Both the position numbers and the translations under genes were made by a program. Source: Paenibacillus sophorae (GTDB lineage Bacteria; Bacillota; Bacilli; Paenibacillales; Paenibacillaceae). From it: 64,000 nucleotides of DNA. Shown here piece by piece: positions 28,009-35,500 of the stretch. The notes beneath the pieces were generated by a model. That model had not been told where the DNA came from. It made no database searches and was given only the letters and a program-made list of their open reading frames with translations. Within the stretch, counting starts at the first letter, position 1. Each line of letters begins with the position of its first letter. Where the stretch lies: NCBI RefSeq assembly GCF_018966525.1, contig NZ_CP076607.1, positions 5,518,001 to 5,582,000 on the forward strand, in the 5' to 3' direction.

Positions 28009-28893
28009 TCAGGCGCCGGTTGCTTCTTTAGCTTCCAATTTCTTGATAGCCGTTTCTTCGTCTTCTACCACACCGAAATCGATCAGCAGTTGTTCCAGTT
28101 CGTCCATTTCGATTGGAGTCGGAATATTCAGCATTTCGTTGTGCAGGATTTTGTCAGCCAGTTGTTTGTATTCGTTGGCTTGGTTATGCTCAGGGTTGTA
28201 TTGAGTAACCGTCATTCTTCTCAGCTCGGCATGTTGTACGACATTGTCGCGAGGCACGAAGTGGATCATTTGCGTGTTCAGACGACGCGCAAGTTCCATG
28301 ATCAGCTCGTCTTCACGGTCGGTGTTACGGCTGTTACAGATCAGGCCGCCCAGACGAACACTGCCGCTTTGTGCATACTTCAGGATACCGCGTGCGATGT
28401 TGTTGGCTGCGTACATAGCCATCATTTCACCGGAACATACGATGTAAATCTCTTGTGCTTTGTTCTCACGGATCGGCATTGCGAAACCGCCGCATACAAC
28501 GTCACCGAGTACGTCGTAGGAGATGAAGTCCATACCTTCGTATGCGCCTTGCTCTTCCAGAAAGTTGATGGAAGTGATGATACCGCGGCCTGCGCAGCCT
28601 ACGCCTGGTTCCGGACCGCCGGACTCAACGCAGAGGATGTCGCCAAAGCCGGTTGCTACTACGTCTTCGAGTTCGAGGTCTTCTACCGAACCCATTTCAG
28701 CAGCCAGGTGAAGTACCGTTTGTTGAGCTTTCGTGTTCAAGATCAGACGTGTGGAGTCGGCTTTAGGGTCACAACCTACGATCATGATTTTTTGGCCGAA
28801 AGTCGTTGCCAGCTGAGCCAAAGTGTTCTGGGAAGTCGTGGATTTACCGATACCGCCTTTACCATAGAATGCGATTTGTCTTGCTTTAGCCAT
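28009..28893 (-). CDS. nifH: Nitrogenase iron protein NifH, orphan copy
   Basis: 294 residues. MgATP-binding P-loop GKGGIGKST at 11-19; both cluster-ligand Cys are present (Cys100 in GVGCAGRGI and Cys134 in DVVCGGF), as is Arg103, the ADP-ribosylation site. It looks intact and would form the electron-donating dimer of a nitrogenase. No nifD, nifK, nifE or nifN lies in the window, so it is an additional or orphan copy; such extra nifH genes are known in Paenibacillus. The start is MAK, 9 bases after GGAGG. It follows the NifX-like gene by 72 bases and is closed by a perfect terminator. Confidence 0.95.
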   Translation of the reverse strand: MAKARQIAFYGKGGIGKSTTSQNTLAQLATTFGQKIMIVGCDPKADSTRLILNTKAQQTVLHLAAEMGSVEDLELEDVVATGFGDILCVESGGPEPGVGCAGRGIITSINFLEEQGAYEGMDFISYDVLGDVVCGGFAMPIRENKAQEIYIVCSGEMMAMYAANNIARGILKYAQSGSVRLGGLICNSRNTDREDELIMELARRLNTQMIHFVPRDNVVQHAELRRMTVTQYNPEHNQANEYKQLADKILHNEMLNIPTPIEMDELEQLLIDFGVVEDEETAIKKLEAKEATGA

Positions 28894-28965
28894 ATTTCTC
28901 ATCCTCCAATATATAGATTATTCAGATTAATAGAAATGCAATTAAATGCACAATTCTGACGGACA

Positions 28966-29436
28966 TCATCTTGATAAACCCAAACTGGCGTAGAACTCGG
29001 CGCTTTCCAGCAGCAGTTCTTCAATGTCGCCTTTGCCGGAAATCGCTGCTATTCCTCTCTGCAAAAGCTTACTGCGCGGGGAATCGCCAATTCCGGAACA
29101 AAGAATCGCCTGACAGTCCGCGAACAAAGCGGCCGTATCGTCAAAAATCTTCTTCTTGTCGACCGGTTCGCCGCTCTCTGTCCTCCCATTGCAATAGGCC
29201 TGAACGTGACGCACTTCCAAAAAAGTCGTCGTCCGACCCGAAACATCGTAGACCCAAAATTCACTCGCATGTCCAAAGTGGACATTAACCTTGCCGCCGC
29301 CCCGTGTCGCAACAGCTATTCTGATTACCGGGGTCTCGGGATTGAGATGATCGGCCGATTCATTTTTTCGCTCGGCGTCCGCATTGGTTACCTCCGTCTG
29401 ATTCCGGCTTGCTTCATCGTCACCGATTAATTCCAC
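28966..29436 (-). CDS. NifX/NifB C-terminal domain protein
   Basis: 156 residues. After a polar N-terminal extension (about 1-37), residues 38-155 match the dinitrogenase iron-molybdenum cofactor domain found in NifX, NafY and the end of NifB: IRIAVATRGGGKVNVHFGHA, then CQAILCSGIGDSPRSKLLQR. NifB's radical-SAM half is absent. Such proteins bind FeMo-cofactor precursors. It starts with GTG, 9 bases after AAGGAG, and is probably co-transcribed with nifH downstream. Two palindromes lie upstream. Confidence 0.8.
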   Translation of the reverse strand: MELIGDDEASRNQTEVTNADAERKNESADHLNPETPVIRIAVATRGGGKVNVHFGHASEFWVYDVSGRTTTFLEVRHVQAYCNGRTESGEPVDKKKIFDDTAALFADCQAILCSGIGDSPRSKLLQRGIAAISGKGDIEELLLESAEFYASLGLSR

Positions 29437-29484
29437 CCGACCGCCTCTCCTTCAAATGAGATTTGCGAATAATTCAGATGCGAG

Positions 29485-29500
29485 TGTAACAAATGTTACA
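29485..29500. promoter_or_regulatory. Palindrome upstream of the nifX-like/nifH unit
   Basis: TGTAACAAATGTTACA is a perfect palindrome, 49 bases upstream of the GTG start. It resembles the GlnR/TnrA site TGTnA-N7-TnACA but with a 6-base spacer. Confidence 0.45.
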
Positions 29501-29624
29501 TTTCTTGACTTGGCATGTAGATGTTGTTGTTCTTAAGAGATATATTATCCTTTCAATTCAAATCCCGTCAATGAATGTTAAGCGCATACATTCATCGTTG
29601 ACAAATCGTTCAAGATTGGCGTTA

Positions 29625-29641
29625 GGTTACATAACATAACC
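29625..29641. promoter_or_regulatory. Second palindrome, GlnR-like spacing
   Basis: GGTTACATAACATAACC matches TGTnA-N7-TnACA at 8 of 10 fixed positions with the correct 7-base spacer. It overlaps the end of a small relic frame. Confidence 0.35.
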
Positions 29642-29752
29642 CTGCGATTTTCCACTTTTTCCACCTGAAGGTACCGCTTTCATTAATTCTTTCCAACCAT
29701 TGATATATTTGCGAAGTGATTGCCATGCCTCAATGCCGTTCCTAACGAGCAT
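29627..29752 (-). pseudogene. Short relic frame upstream of nif genes
   Basis: 41 codons from ATG at 29752 (MLVRNGIEAWQSLRKYINGW and onward) and open further upstream to a stop at about 29790. The residue mix looks coding, but there is no ribosome binding site for the ATG, so it is probably the tail of a lost gene. Family not recognised. Confidence 0.3.
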
Positions 29753-30003
29753 TATTTGTTCACAAACCTGCCTTATCCACTCCTTCTAGTTGCGACATAA
29801 ACGCCGAAATCCGGCTCTTCTGCTGCAGAACAAAATCGATCCGAAATCAGTCTCACCCTGTGCATTAGCATTAAATTCAGACCATCTTAAGCTTTTGATG
29901 TTCAACGTCATGAATGCTTTCATGAACGATGCGCCTTGCCCTCCTATAGGATTGCATTACAAATTCATTTTGGTTCCTATTTTTGAAACTTGAGAGACAT
30001 TGA

Positions 30004-30323
30004 AGTTGCAGAGCCGACGGAGGAGAAACAACGGACAGCTGCAAAAGTCGTCTGCAATCCCCCCTTATTTTGCGTGAGCCGCTTGATGTAACGGAAGATA
30101 TGCTGTACCATGCCATCCGCTCTGCCGAAATACTGGGGAGTCATTACACAAAATCTCTGCTAGAAGTGAACCCGCAATGAACCTTCAAGCATTGGAACAA
30201 CTGGAAAATGAACTGGAACTGATGATTATTAACTACGCAAAAGAACAAGGAACCGTGGTCGCCGTCCATATTGAACGAAACCAGGTTCCTCTGTTCACCC
30301 ATCTTATGGATGGCACCTTGTAG
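30004..30323 (+). pseudogene. Two coupled short frames, probable gene remains
   Basis: One frame ends ...LDVTEDMLYHAIRSAEILGS at TGA 30178-30180; a second frame of 48 codons begins with ATG at 30177 (MNLQALEQLENELELMIINY), overlapping as ATGA. Both look coding and could be parts of small regulatory or spore proteins. The first lacks a start codon. No family recognised. The rest of 29,753-30,433 holds nothing I can support. Confidence 0.3.
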
Positions 30324-30433
30324 AAAATGTCCATTGGCTGTGTAGAAAAATGGGTCGCTCTGTGTCGATGATAACGAACCCACAGCACCTCTAATCATTC
30401 ATTAGTTGACGAATAAGTTTGGAAACTGTTTTA

Positions 30434-31132
30434 CTATCCCAGCCGTAAAGGCATCGCCATTTCCAGTGCCTGCTTCTCAATCTGATCGTATATCTCGATA
30501 TCCGATTTATAATTTCCGGATAGCCGGAAGACAGCTTCATCTTTGAGCAGCCGCAAATGCTCATGCAGCATCTTCATCAAGACTCGCTTTGGCCAGTTTG
30601 GATTGATACTGCTTAGGAAAGCGGCGATTTCATCCGCATTGGCGTACCATTTTTTCTCCGCTTCCGAGGCTGCTTTGTTGTTTCCGGCCTTCACCGCTTT
30701 AACCAGCTCTGCTGCCAATACAAAATGATCTCTCATTAAAGCGCTGAACCGTGAGGCGATCTCGTCGCCATAGTAACGTCTTAACACAGCAGCCATGTCC
30801 GGAGCATTTCGGAGAAGACGTTCTGTCACCAGCGCCTCATCCGGCAGGCCCTCCGCGATGCTTATGATAACCATCCTCGTCCAAGCAACATGCTGCTCCC
30901 AGAGCATCCGTCAGATTTGGTTTAATTCAGCTTCAGCCTTACTAATGCACGCAGAGCTTTGTATTGGGTCAGACTTACTTCTTAAGTATGGGATTAATGG
31001 TTGCGCATAAGGAATACCACTCATCTGCCCATAATGAAAACTGTAAGGGTAAATCCCTGGATAGACACCCTCCACTGAATAAAACGAAGATTGATACCGC
31101 GGATCTGATGCCCACGGCGCTGAGTAGAACAT
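30434..31132 (-). pseudogene. Two-part helical-domain gene with an in-frame TGA
   Basis: A frame of 73 residues (from MFYSAPWAS, good GGAGG 8 bases before the ATG) ends at TGA 30911-30913, and the same frame goes on with CGG and RMLWEQHVAWTRMVIISIAE for 158 more residues. Family members I know of, often wrongly labelled acetylglutamate kinase, read straight through this point. So this is one gene of about 232 codons split by a nonsense codon. The C-terminal part has the family's all-helical layout (EKKWYANADEIAAFLSSINP). A sequencing error cannot be excluded. Confidence 0.65.
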
Positions 31133-31204
31133 GCATGTTTCCTCCCCAACATAGTTATTTGCCTAATATCTATATGTGAGGGAGGGTTCATTGGGTACTG
31201 ATCT

Positions 31205-31492
31205 TTATTTATTGAGAACATCCGCGTATTCGGAGTAATGCTCGAATCTTCCCTTGGCAAACGGACATAAGGGTACAATCTTAATACCGTTTTCCCGCGC
31301 GTATTCCACCATTGCTTTGACAAGTTTGTCGCCAAGCCCCTGTCCTCGGTAAGCATTGTTGACCAATGTGTGATCAATAATATAAAGCTCCGGACTTGAA
31401 GTTACATATGTCATTTCCGCAGCAATTGCGCCGTTATCTCGAATAAGGAATCTTTTATTAGCTGTATCATGATTTACAGTGTGCATGTTCAT
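31205..31492 (-). CDS. yjdJ: YjdJ-type small GNAT acetyltransferase-like protein
   Basis: 95 residues, the compact GNAT form. LVNNAYRGQGLGDKLVKAMV carries the acetyl-CoA-binding R/Q-x-x-G-x-G/A loop, and IVPLCPFAKGRFEHYSEYAD is the typical ending of this group. Its start overlaps the stop of yjdI as ATGA, so the two are translationally coupled. Substrate unknown. Confidence 0.85.
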   Translation of the reverse strand: MNMHTVNHDTANKRFLIRDNGAIAAEMTYVTSSPELYIIDHTLVNNAYRGQGLGDKLVKAMVEYARENGIKIVPLCPFAKGRFEHYSEYADVLNK

Positions 31493-31731
31493 TCCTCTTC
31501 CTTTTTTGAATTTTCTCCGTCTAAACGTTTATACGTCAGTGCTCCGCTTGGACATTTGTCGATATGCCGGGCGATTTCCTCTGCAGGGGCGGCATCGGGA
31601 TTAACCCAAGGGCGTTTGCTTAAATCAAAAACGGCAGGAAACCCCTTTACGCAAATACCGGAATGAGTACATATCTCCGAATTAAACATAACCTCTATAT
31701 CTTTACCGTAGTACAATTTCTGTTGACTCAT
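31489..31731 (-). CDS. yjdI: YjdI-type Fe-S cluster binding protein
   Basis: 80 residues. The Cys pattern (ICTHSGICVKGFPAVF and HIDKCPSGAL) with three Cys matches the YjdI family (Fer4_19). Function is unknown; yjdI and yjdJ are a conserved pair. Good ribosome binding site AAAGGTG. Confidence 0.85.
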   Translation of the reverse strand: MSQQKLYYGKDIEVMFNSEICTHSGICVKGFPAVFDLSKRPWVNPDAAPAEEIARHIDKCPSGALTYKRLDGENSKKEEE

Positions 31732-31747
31732 TATTCCTTCACACCTT

Positions 31748-32323
31748 TCACTTTTGAGATTGTTTAAAGATTAAGATCCATTGTTCGAAAGCTATCAGAA
31801 ATCTTTCCAAATGGCGAAGCGTTGATTCGTCGTTCAATTCTCCAGTGGTTTCATTCAGTTTTTCATGAACGCTGCCGATGAGAACTTTCGGCCCCGGCAT
31901 CGTATAGGCATTCATGGCAAGCAGTGTCTGCCTCACCTGTGCTTGTGACTGAGCTGTCCCCCCTCCGCCTGGAGTAGCTCCTGCAATCGCAAAAGGCTTT
32001 TGAATCAGCACTGAGCTTCTAGCCGGACGTGAGGCCCAGTCCAAAGCGTTTTTCAAAACACCCGGAATTCCCATGTTATATTCAGGAGTGATAATCAGCA
32101 CACCGTCCGCTGTTCGAATGCTTTCTTTTAATTCAACAACCGACTGCGGATCGCCGTGGCTCTCAATGTCCGAATTGTAAAGTGGGATCGCCGATATGTC
32201 AACGTGATGAATCTCCCAATGCTTTGGCGCAAGCTCTTCCATTGCCTTTAACACCTTTCTATTGAAAGAACCTTCACGAAGACTTCCACAAATGGCAGTG
32301 ATACTAAGTTTGTTTTCGCTCAT
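31748..32323 (-). CDS. NADPH-dependent FMN reductase
   Basis: 191 residues with the flavodoxin-like fold: ITAICGSLREGSFNRKVLKA is the phosphate-binding loop for FMN, and IITPEYNMGIPGVLKNALDW is the family signature. It reduces FMN, quinones or azo compounds using NAD(P)H in the cytoplasm. It lies 16 bases before yjdI and 31 bases after ltrA. Confidence 0.92.
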   Translation of the reverse strand: MSENKLSITAICGSLREGSFNRKVLKAMEELAPKHWEIHHVDISAIPLYNSDIESHGDPQSVVELKESIRTADGVLIITPEYNMGIPGVLKNALDWASRPARSSVLIQKPFAIAGATPGGGGTAQSQAQVRQTLLAMNAYTMPGPKVLIGSVHEKLNETTGELNDESTLRHLERFLIAFEQWILIFKQSQK

Positions 32324-32354
32324 CTTTGCTCTCCTCTTCTTCTTGGTTTTTAGT

Positions 32355-33449
32355 CTAAGTGGTCGTTAATTTCGCATAGACGATAAAAAACAAAGTTAAT
32401 TGTGCCAGGATTATGATGTTTGGAACGGTCAGAATCAAATTGACGGTAAGACAAGCAGCTAAAATCGCTGTAAACAGCCCGAGATGATTGATTTTTAACC
32501 GTTGGTGCTCGTACCTGTATTTATGGAAGACAAGAGAAGTGGCAATGAAATAAATAAACACAGAACCAAATAAGTAGTACAGGATAAATGAATAATAGAC
32601 CTCCTGCAAGTACAATAGCTGTATAGACGAGGCAATCATGCTCAATGACATTAAAATAAACAGGTGCCCGTAAATAACAGTTTGGCCGGCTGTTTGGACC
32701 GACTTGTCCACTTTCTTCTCCACATTATCGTAATACTGCCACCAGATAGATACAATCAGAGTAAATGCAAGGATCGAAAACGAAATCGAGTCCCAGTCCC
32801 CTTTTTGCGGCTGCAGCACTGAAAGTGTACTGACGACTGACTCGCCAAAAAGAATTAGAGTCAATAAACCAAAGCGTTCTAACAAGTGCCCCGTATGGGT
32901 CGGTGATTTCACCAAATGTTTGCGTCCCGCAATAGGCACGATCATTTCAACAATAATACCTGCGTACAATGCAGCATATCGAATCCATGAATCAAAAAAG
33001 AGGGAAGATAGGGAGATAATAATTCCAAACCAAAAGCGCGTTCCCAAATAGTGCGCTGTATTTCTTCGATTTCCTTTTTCTTCTGATCTCAGAACAACAA
33101 GATATTGGACCGCTGTCATTACTCTAAGTCCAACATAACCAATAAGAAAGGAAATATAGTATTGATCAAAATCTACCGACAGGCTGGATGTCATGATAAG
33201 AACAAATAACATTTGTAAAATCAAAAACATCCGCTGATGCCAAAAGTCCTCTCCAAAGCGATTAATAAACATCGTTTGTCCAACCCACGCCCACCAGATC
33301 GGGATAAAAATCAAGACGAATTTCAATAAATACTCTAGATGAATATACCCTTCTTCAACATGAAGTAAAACATGCGTTGATTTCGAAAAAGCGGCCACAA
33401 ATATCAAATCATAAAAGAGCTCTAGCCATGTAACTTTCTTTTCTCCCAA
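32355..33449 (-). CDS. ltrA: Low temperature requirement protein A (LtrA) family
   Basis: 364 residues with about ten membrane segments. The N-terminal VTWLELFYDLIFVAAFSKST is the LtrA signature, and LLERFGLLTLILFGESVV (near 190) is the second conserved block. Function is unknown; named from a Listeria cold-growth mutant. The start is TTG at 33449, 7 bases after GGAG. It heads the four-gene leftward run ltrA - FMN reductase - yjdI - yjdJ. Confidence 0.88.
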   Translation of the reverse strand: MGEKKVTWLELFYDLIFVAAFSKSTHVLLHVEEGYIHLEYLLKFVLIFIPIWWAWVGQTMFINRFGEDFWHQRMFLILQMLFVLIMTSSLSVDFDQYYISFLIGYVGLRVMTAVQYLVVLRSEEKGNRRNTAHYLGTRFWFGIIISLSSLFFDSWIRYAALYAGIIVEMIVPIAGRKHLVKSPTHTGHLLERFGLLTLILFGESVVSTLSVLQPQKGDWDSISFSILAFTLIVSIWWQYYDNVEKKVDKSVQTAGQTVIYGHLFILMSLSMIASSIQLLYLQEVYYSFILYYLFGSVFIYFIATSLVFHKYRYEHQRLKINHLGLFTAILAACLTVNLILTVPNIIILAQLTLFFIVYAKLTTT

Positions 33450-33570
33450 GCTAAAACTCCTTTCTTGTTTCGTATATGACCATTATATAATATTTTAAGT
33501 TAACTGTATCTGCATCTTGCAAATTCAAGTGTTCACTTCAACGTCATGAGCAGCTGTTTGAGAATATAAA

Positions 33571-33620
33571 AAAACAGACTCACAAAACCGCTTAAAAGCA
33601 ATTTTATGAGTCTGTTTTAA
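33571..33620 (-). terminator. Terminator after the tRNA-Leu 3' half
   Basis: AACAGACTCA pairs with TGAGTCTGTT, followed by TTTTTTTA on the minus strand. About three quarters identical to the terminator at 49325-49371 after the intact tRNA-Leu. Confidence 0.8.
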
Positions 33621-33623
33621 TGA

Positions 33624-33674
33624 TGCCGGTGAGAGGACTCGAACCTCCACGGTTTCCCTCACGATTTTGAGTCG
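33624..33674 (-). pseudogene. 3' half of a split tRNA-Leu(CAA), left island end
   Basis: The minus strand holds anticodon loop CTCAAAA, variable arm, T-arm (GGAGG TTCGAGT CCTCT) and acceptor CACCGGC plus A. The 5' half is missing and is replaced by unrelated sequence containing a D-arm-like hairpin (CTACTGGCTCAGTAG). The missing half is at 49584-49625. The 13-base core at 33662-33674 is shared by both ends. Confidence 0.85.
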
Positions 33675-33780
33675 CTCCAGCTACTGAGCCAGTAGCAGAA
33701 GTTAGGTCAAAGATGAGGAATCCTCAACCCGTGAAAAGCCTTGATAAATCAAGGTTTTTTGCGGGTTTTTCCGTTTTCCC
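33675..33780. other. Left arm of the island with nested hairpin
   Basis: No gene. AACCCG/CGGGTT encloses CCTTGAT/ATCAAGG (33726-33767), followed by T's. Confidence 0.45.
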
Positions 33781-33783
33781 TAA

Positions 33784-33924
33784 GCCCCGCAAGGCTTTCC
33801 GGCGCGAACCCATAATGAGGTCATTTTTGCACGTTGGGAAGAACTTGGAAAGAATCTGACAAGAACCGGCCCACTCCCTGCCATTGACAAATTAATAGAG
33901 CGAACGCTCCAGGGAGGGTTACCC
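33784..33924 (+). pseudogene. C-terminal relic of a conjugative-element gene
   Basis: An open frame without a start encodes ARWEELGKNLTRTGPLPAID and KLIERTLQGG, and runs in frame up to the parA relic. It resembles the end of a gene located before parA on integrative elements. Too short to name. Confidence 0.4.
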
Positions 33925-34381
33925 ATGACAAAAGCCAAGACAATTACCATCGCCAACCAAAAGGGCGGCACCGGCAAGGCCACATCTGCATATAATCTCG
34001 CCCATGCCTTATCCCCATGAAAACAAAAAGGTGCTGCTGGTGGATTTCGACCCGCAAGGCAACCTTAGCCTTTGCTTTGGAATTGAACAACCAGATCAAT
34101 TGTCGGTCAGCGTGTACAACATTCTGGATGCCATTATGAGTGACAAGCCACTTCCCGCTGCCGAGGAGTATCTGCACTCCCAAGGCAACATTACCCTCAT
34201 CCCCAGTAATATCGAATTGTCCGTCACCAGCATTGACGAACTGCTAAAGCTCTCGGAACAATCGTTCCAGGAGGCTGAAGCGCCATTACCGAAAGGAGAT
34301 ATTCAATCTATTCCCATAAATAAATCCGCACAGTTGCATAGTAGCTTGAACAACTCTATTATAACGAATGAGTTCAGGTGA
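33925..34381 (+). pseudogene. ParA-type ATPase, frameshifted relic
   Basis: ATG with a good AGGGAGG site opens TITIANQKGGTGKATSAYNL, a deviant Walker A (canonical KGGTGKTT), but the frame stops at 34018-34020. The +1 frame continues with VLLVDFDPQGNLSLCFGIE (Walker A' Asp) to about residue 100, then changes to KGDIQSIPINK, which looks like the start of a ParB-type protein. So at least one frameshift and a probable internal fusion have destroyed it. It marks the left part of an old mobile element. Confidence 0.8.
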
Positions 34382-34407
34382 TTTTTTGCTATAAGCCTTG
34401 ACTACAC

Positions 34408-34435
34408 CACCCGCATAGCAGGTGGTTTTTTGTTT
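34408..34435 (+). terminator. Terminator after the ParA relic
   Basis: ACCACC pairs with GGTGGT around CGCATAGCA, followed by TTTTTTG. A further palindrome CCCGGGGAA/TTCCCCGGG lies at 34481-34502; the rest to 34620 holds no gene. Confidence 0.75.
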
Positions 34436-34620
34436 CGCACGCTTCGCATACTCAACGGGCTAAAGCCTTAAATTAAAAACCCGGGGAAGAAATTCCCCGG
34501 GCTAACGCTAAGAGTTAAAAATCCGCATTTATGGTCGCAGGGGTCAGAATACAAATGTGACCAGCTTCCTTGTGGCCTGTGCTATCGCTTTTCCGAGACC
34601 TCGTAAAAGATCGTCTTCAG

Positions 34621-34953
34621 CTAGACCAACTTCAGCGTCTTCTCGACGACCGCGGAGTGAATACCTACCGAGGTTTCTCTCATGTACTTCTCGCGCATCT
34701 TGGCAGCATTCTTGTAGCTGTCGGCCTGTAAAGCCTTCATCATCTCTTCCTTAGAATCGAAGCTGATCTGGACGATCGCGTCGATTGGAAGCTCTGCTCC
34801 ATCGGTCATAACGTCCGATAGGTAGTGCTGGATGTACTCCCTCGTCTCGGGAAGCTTAACATAGGTCGGTCCGTAGTCAAATTCCATGAAGTGCCGAAAA
34901 TCTTCGGTTGAAATCTCAGGTTTCTTCCGAATTACAGTCATCATCGTGAACAT
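34621..34953 (-). CDS. EthD domain protein
   Basis: 110 residues, a ferredoxin-like alpha/beta fold. MMTVIRKKPEISTEDFRHFM and DAIVQISFDSKEEMMKAL match the EthD family, small dimeric proteins found with oxidative degradation genes. The start at 34953 follows AAGGTGAAG. It stands alone in the left part of the island. Catalytic role unknown. Confidence 0.75.
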   Translation of the reverse strand: MFTMMTVIRKKPEISTEDFRHFMEFDYGPTYVKLPETREYIQHYLSDVMTDGAELPIDAIVQISFDSKEEMMKALQADSYKNAAKMREKYMRETSVGIHSAVVEKTLKLV

Positions 34954-35070
34954 CAGTTCTTCACCTTCCATTTTCTAAAGGTTTGTACGAGTATGGCAAA
35001 ACTCAAGGAAAGTAACCCCTTAAGCTGTTACCTATACGATACAACTTAAAGTTAAGTTTAAGTCAAGCAA

Positions 35071-35472
35071 TTAAAAACTTAATTTTTTGAGTTTGTCGAG
35101 ATTTTTTTCAACTGTAACTAGTCCATCATAAACAGCAATTTTTTGATTCAATTGTTCCAAATTCTCTCTAATCCGCATCAATTGTTGTTCAACATTCTTT
35201 TTATGTGCCAGTAAAATTTCTCTTCGTAGCCCTATTGTTTCATTTCCTTGCACGATTAGATGGGTATATTGTTTAATTTCTTCAATCATCATTCCGGTGT
35301 CTTTCAAACAAATCACTAATTCCAGCAATAATAAATCTTCATCTGAATATTGCCTTCTTCCGCTCGTATTACGATTTACGTTTGGGATAATTCCTTCCTT
35401 TTCGTAAAATCTTATCGTAGACGCAGGTAAACCGCTCATTTGTGAAATCTGACTCACGGAATACATCATCAT
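35071..35472 (-). CDS. MerR family transcriptional regulator
   Basis: 133 residues. The N-terminal winged helix reads YSVSQISQMSGLPASTIRFY, followed by EKEGIIP; a coiled-coil dimer helix covers about 80-125. There is no Cys cluster for metals, so it more likely senses a small organic compound or stress. It lies 28 bases after the MFS gene and may be co-transcribed with it. AT-rich compared with the MFS gene, which suggests separate origins. Confidence 0.9.
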   Translation of the reverse strand: MMMYSVSQISQMSGLPASTIRFYEKEGIIPNVNRNTSGRRQYSDEDLLLLELVICLKDTGMMIEEIKQYTHLIVQGNETIGLRREILLAHKKNVEQQLMRIRENLEQLNQKIAVYDGLVTVEKNLDKLKKLSF

Positions 35473-35500
35473 TTCCAACCTCCAACTCCAAGCAGATTTT

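Noticed and set aside
28090..28959. 289-residue plus-strand frame over nifH
   Set aside because: It is the mirror of the nifH coding strand; nifH is unmistakable on the minus strand.
30177..30323. Spo0E-type phosphatase
   Set aside because: The start resembles small Spo0E proteins in composition, but the SQxLD signature of that family is absent, so no name was given.
34481..34502. Palindrome CCCGGGGAA/TTCCCCGGG as CRISPR repeat or attachment site
   Set aside because: It occurs once, without repetition or spacer pattern.
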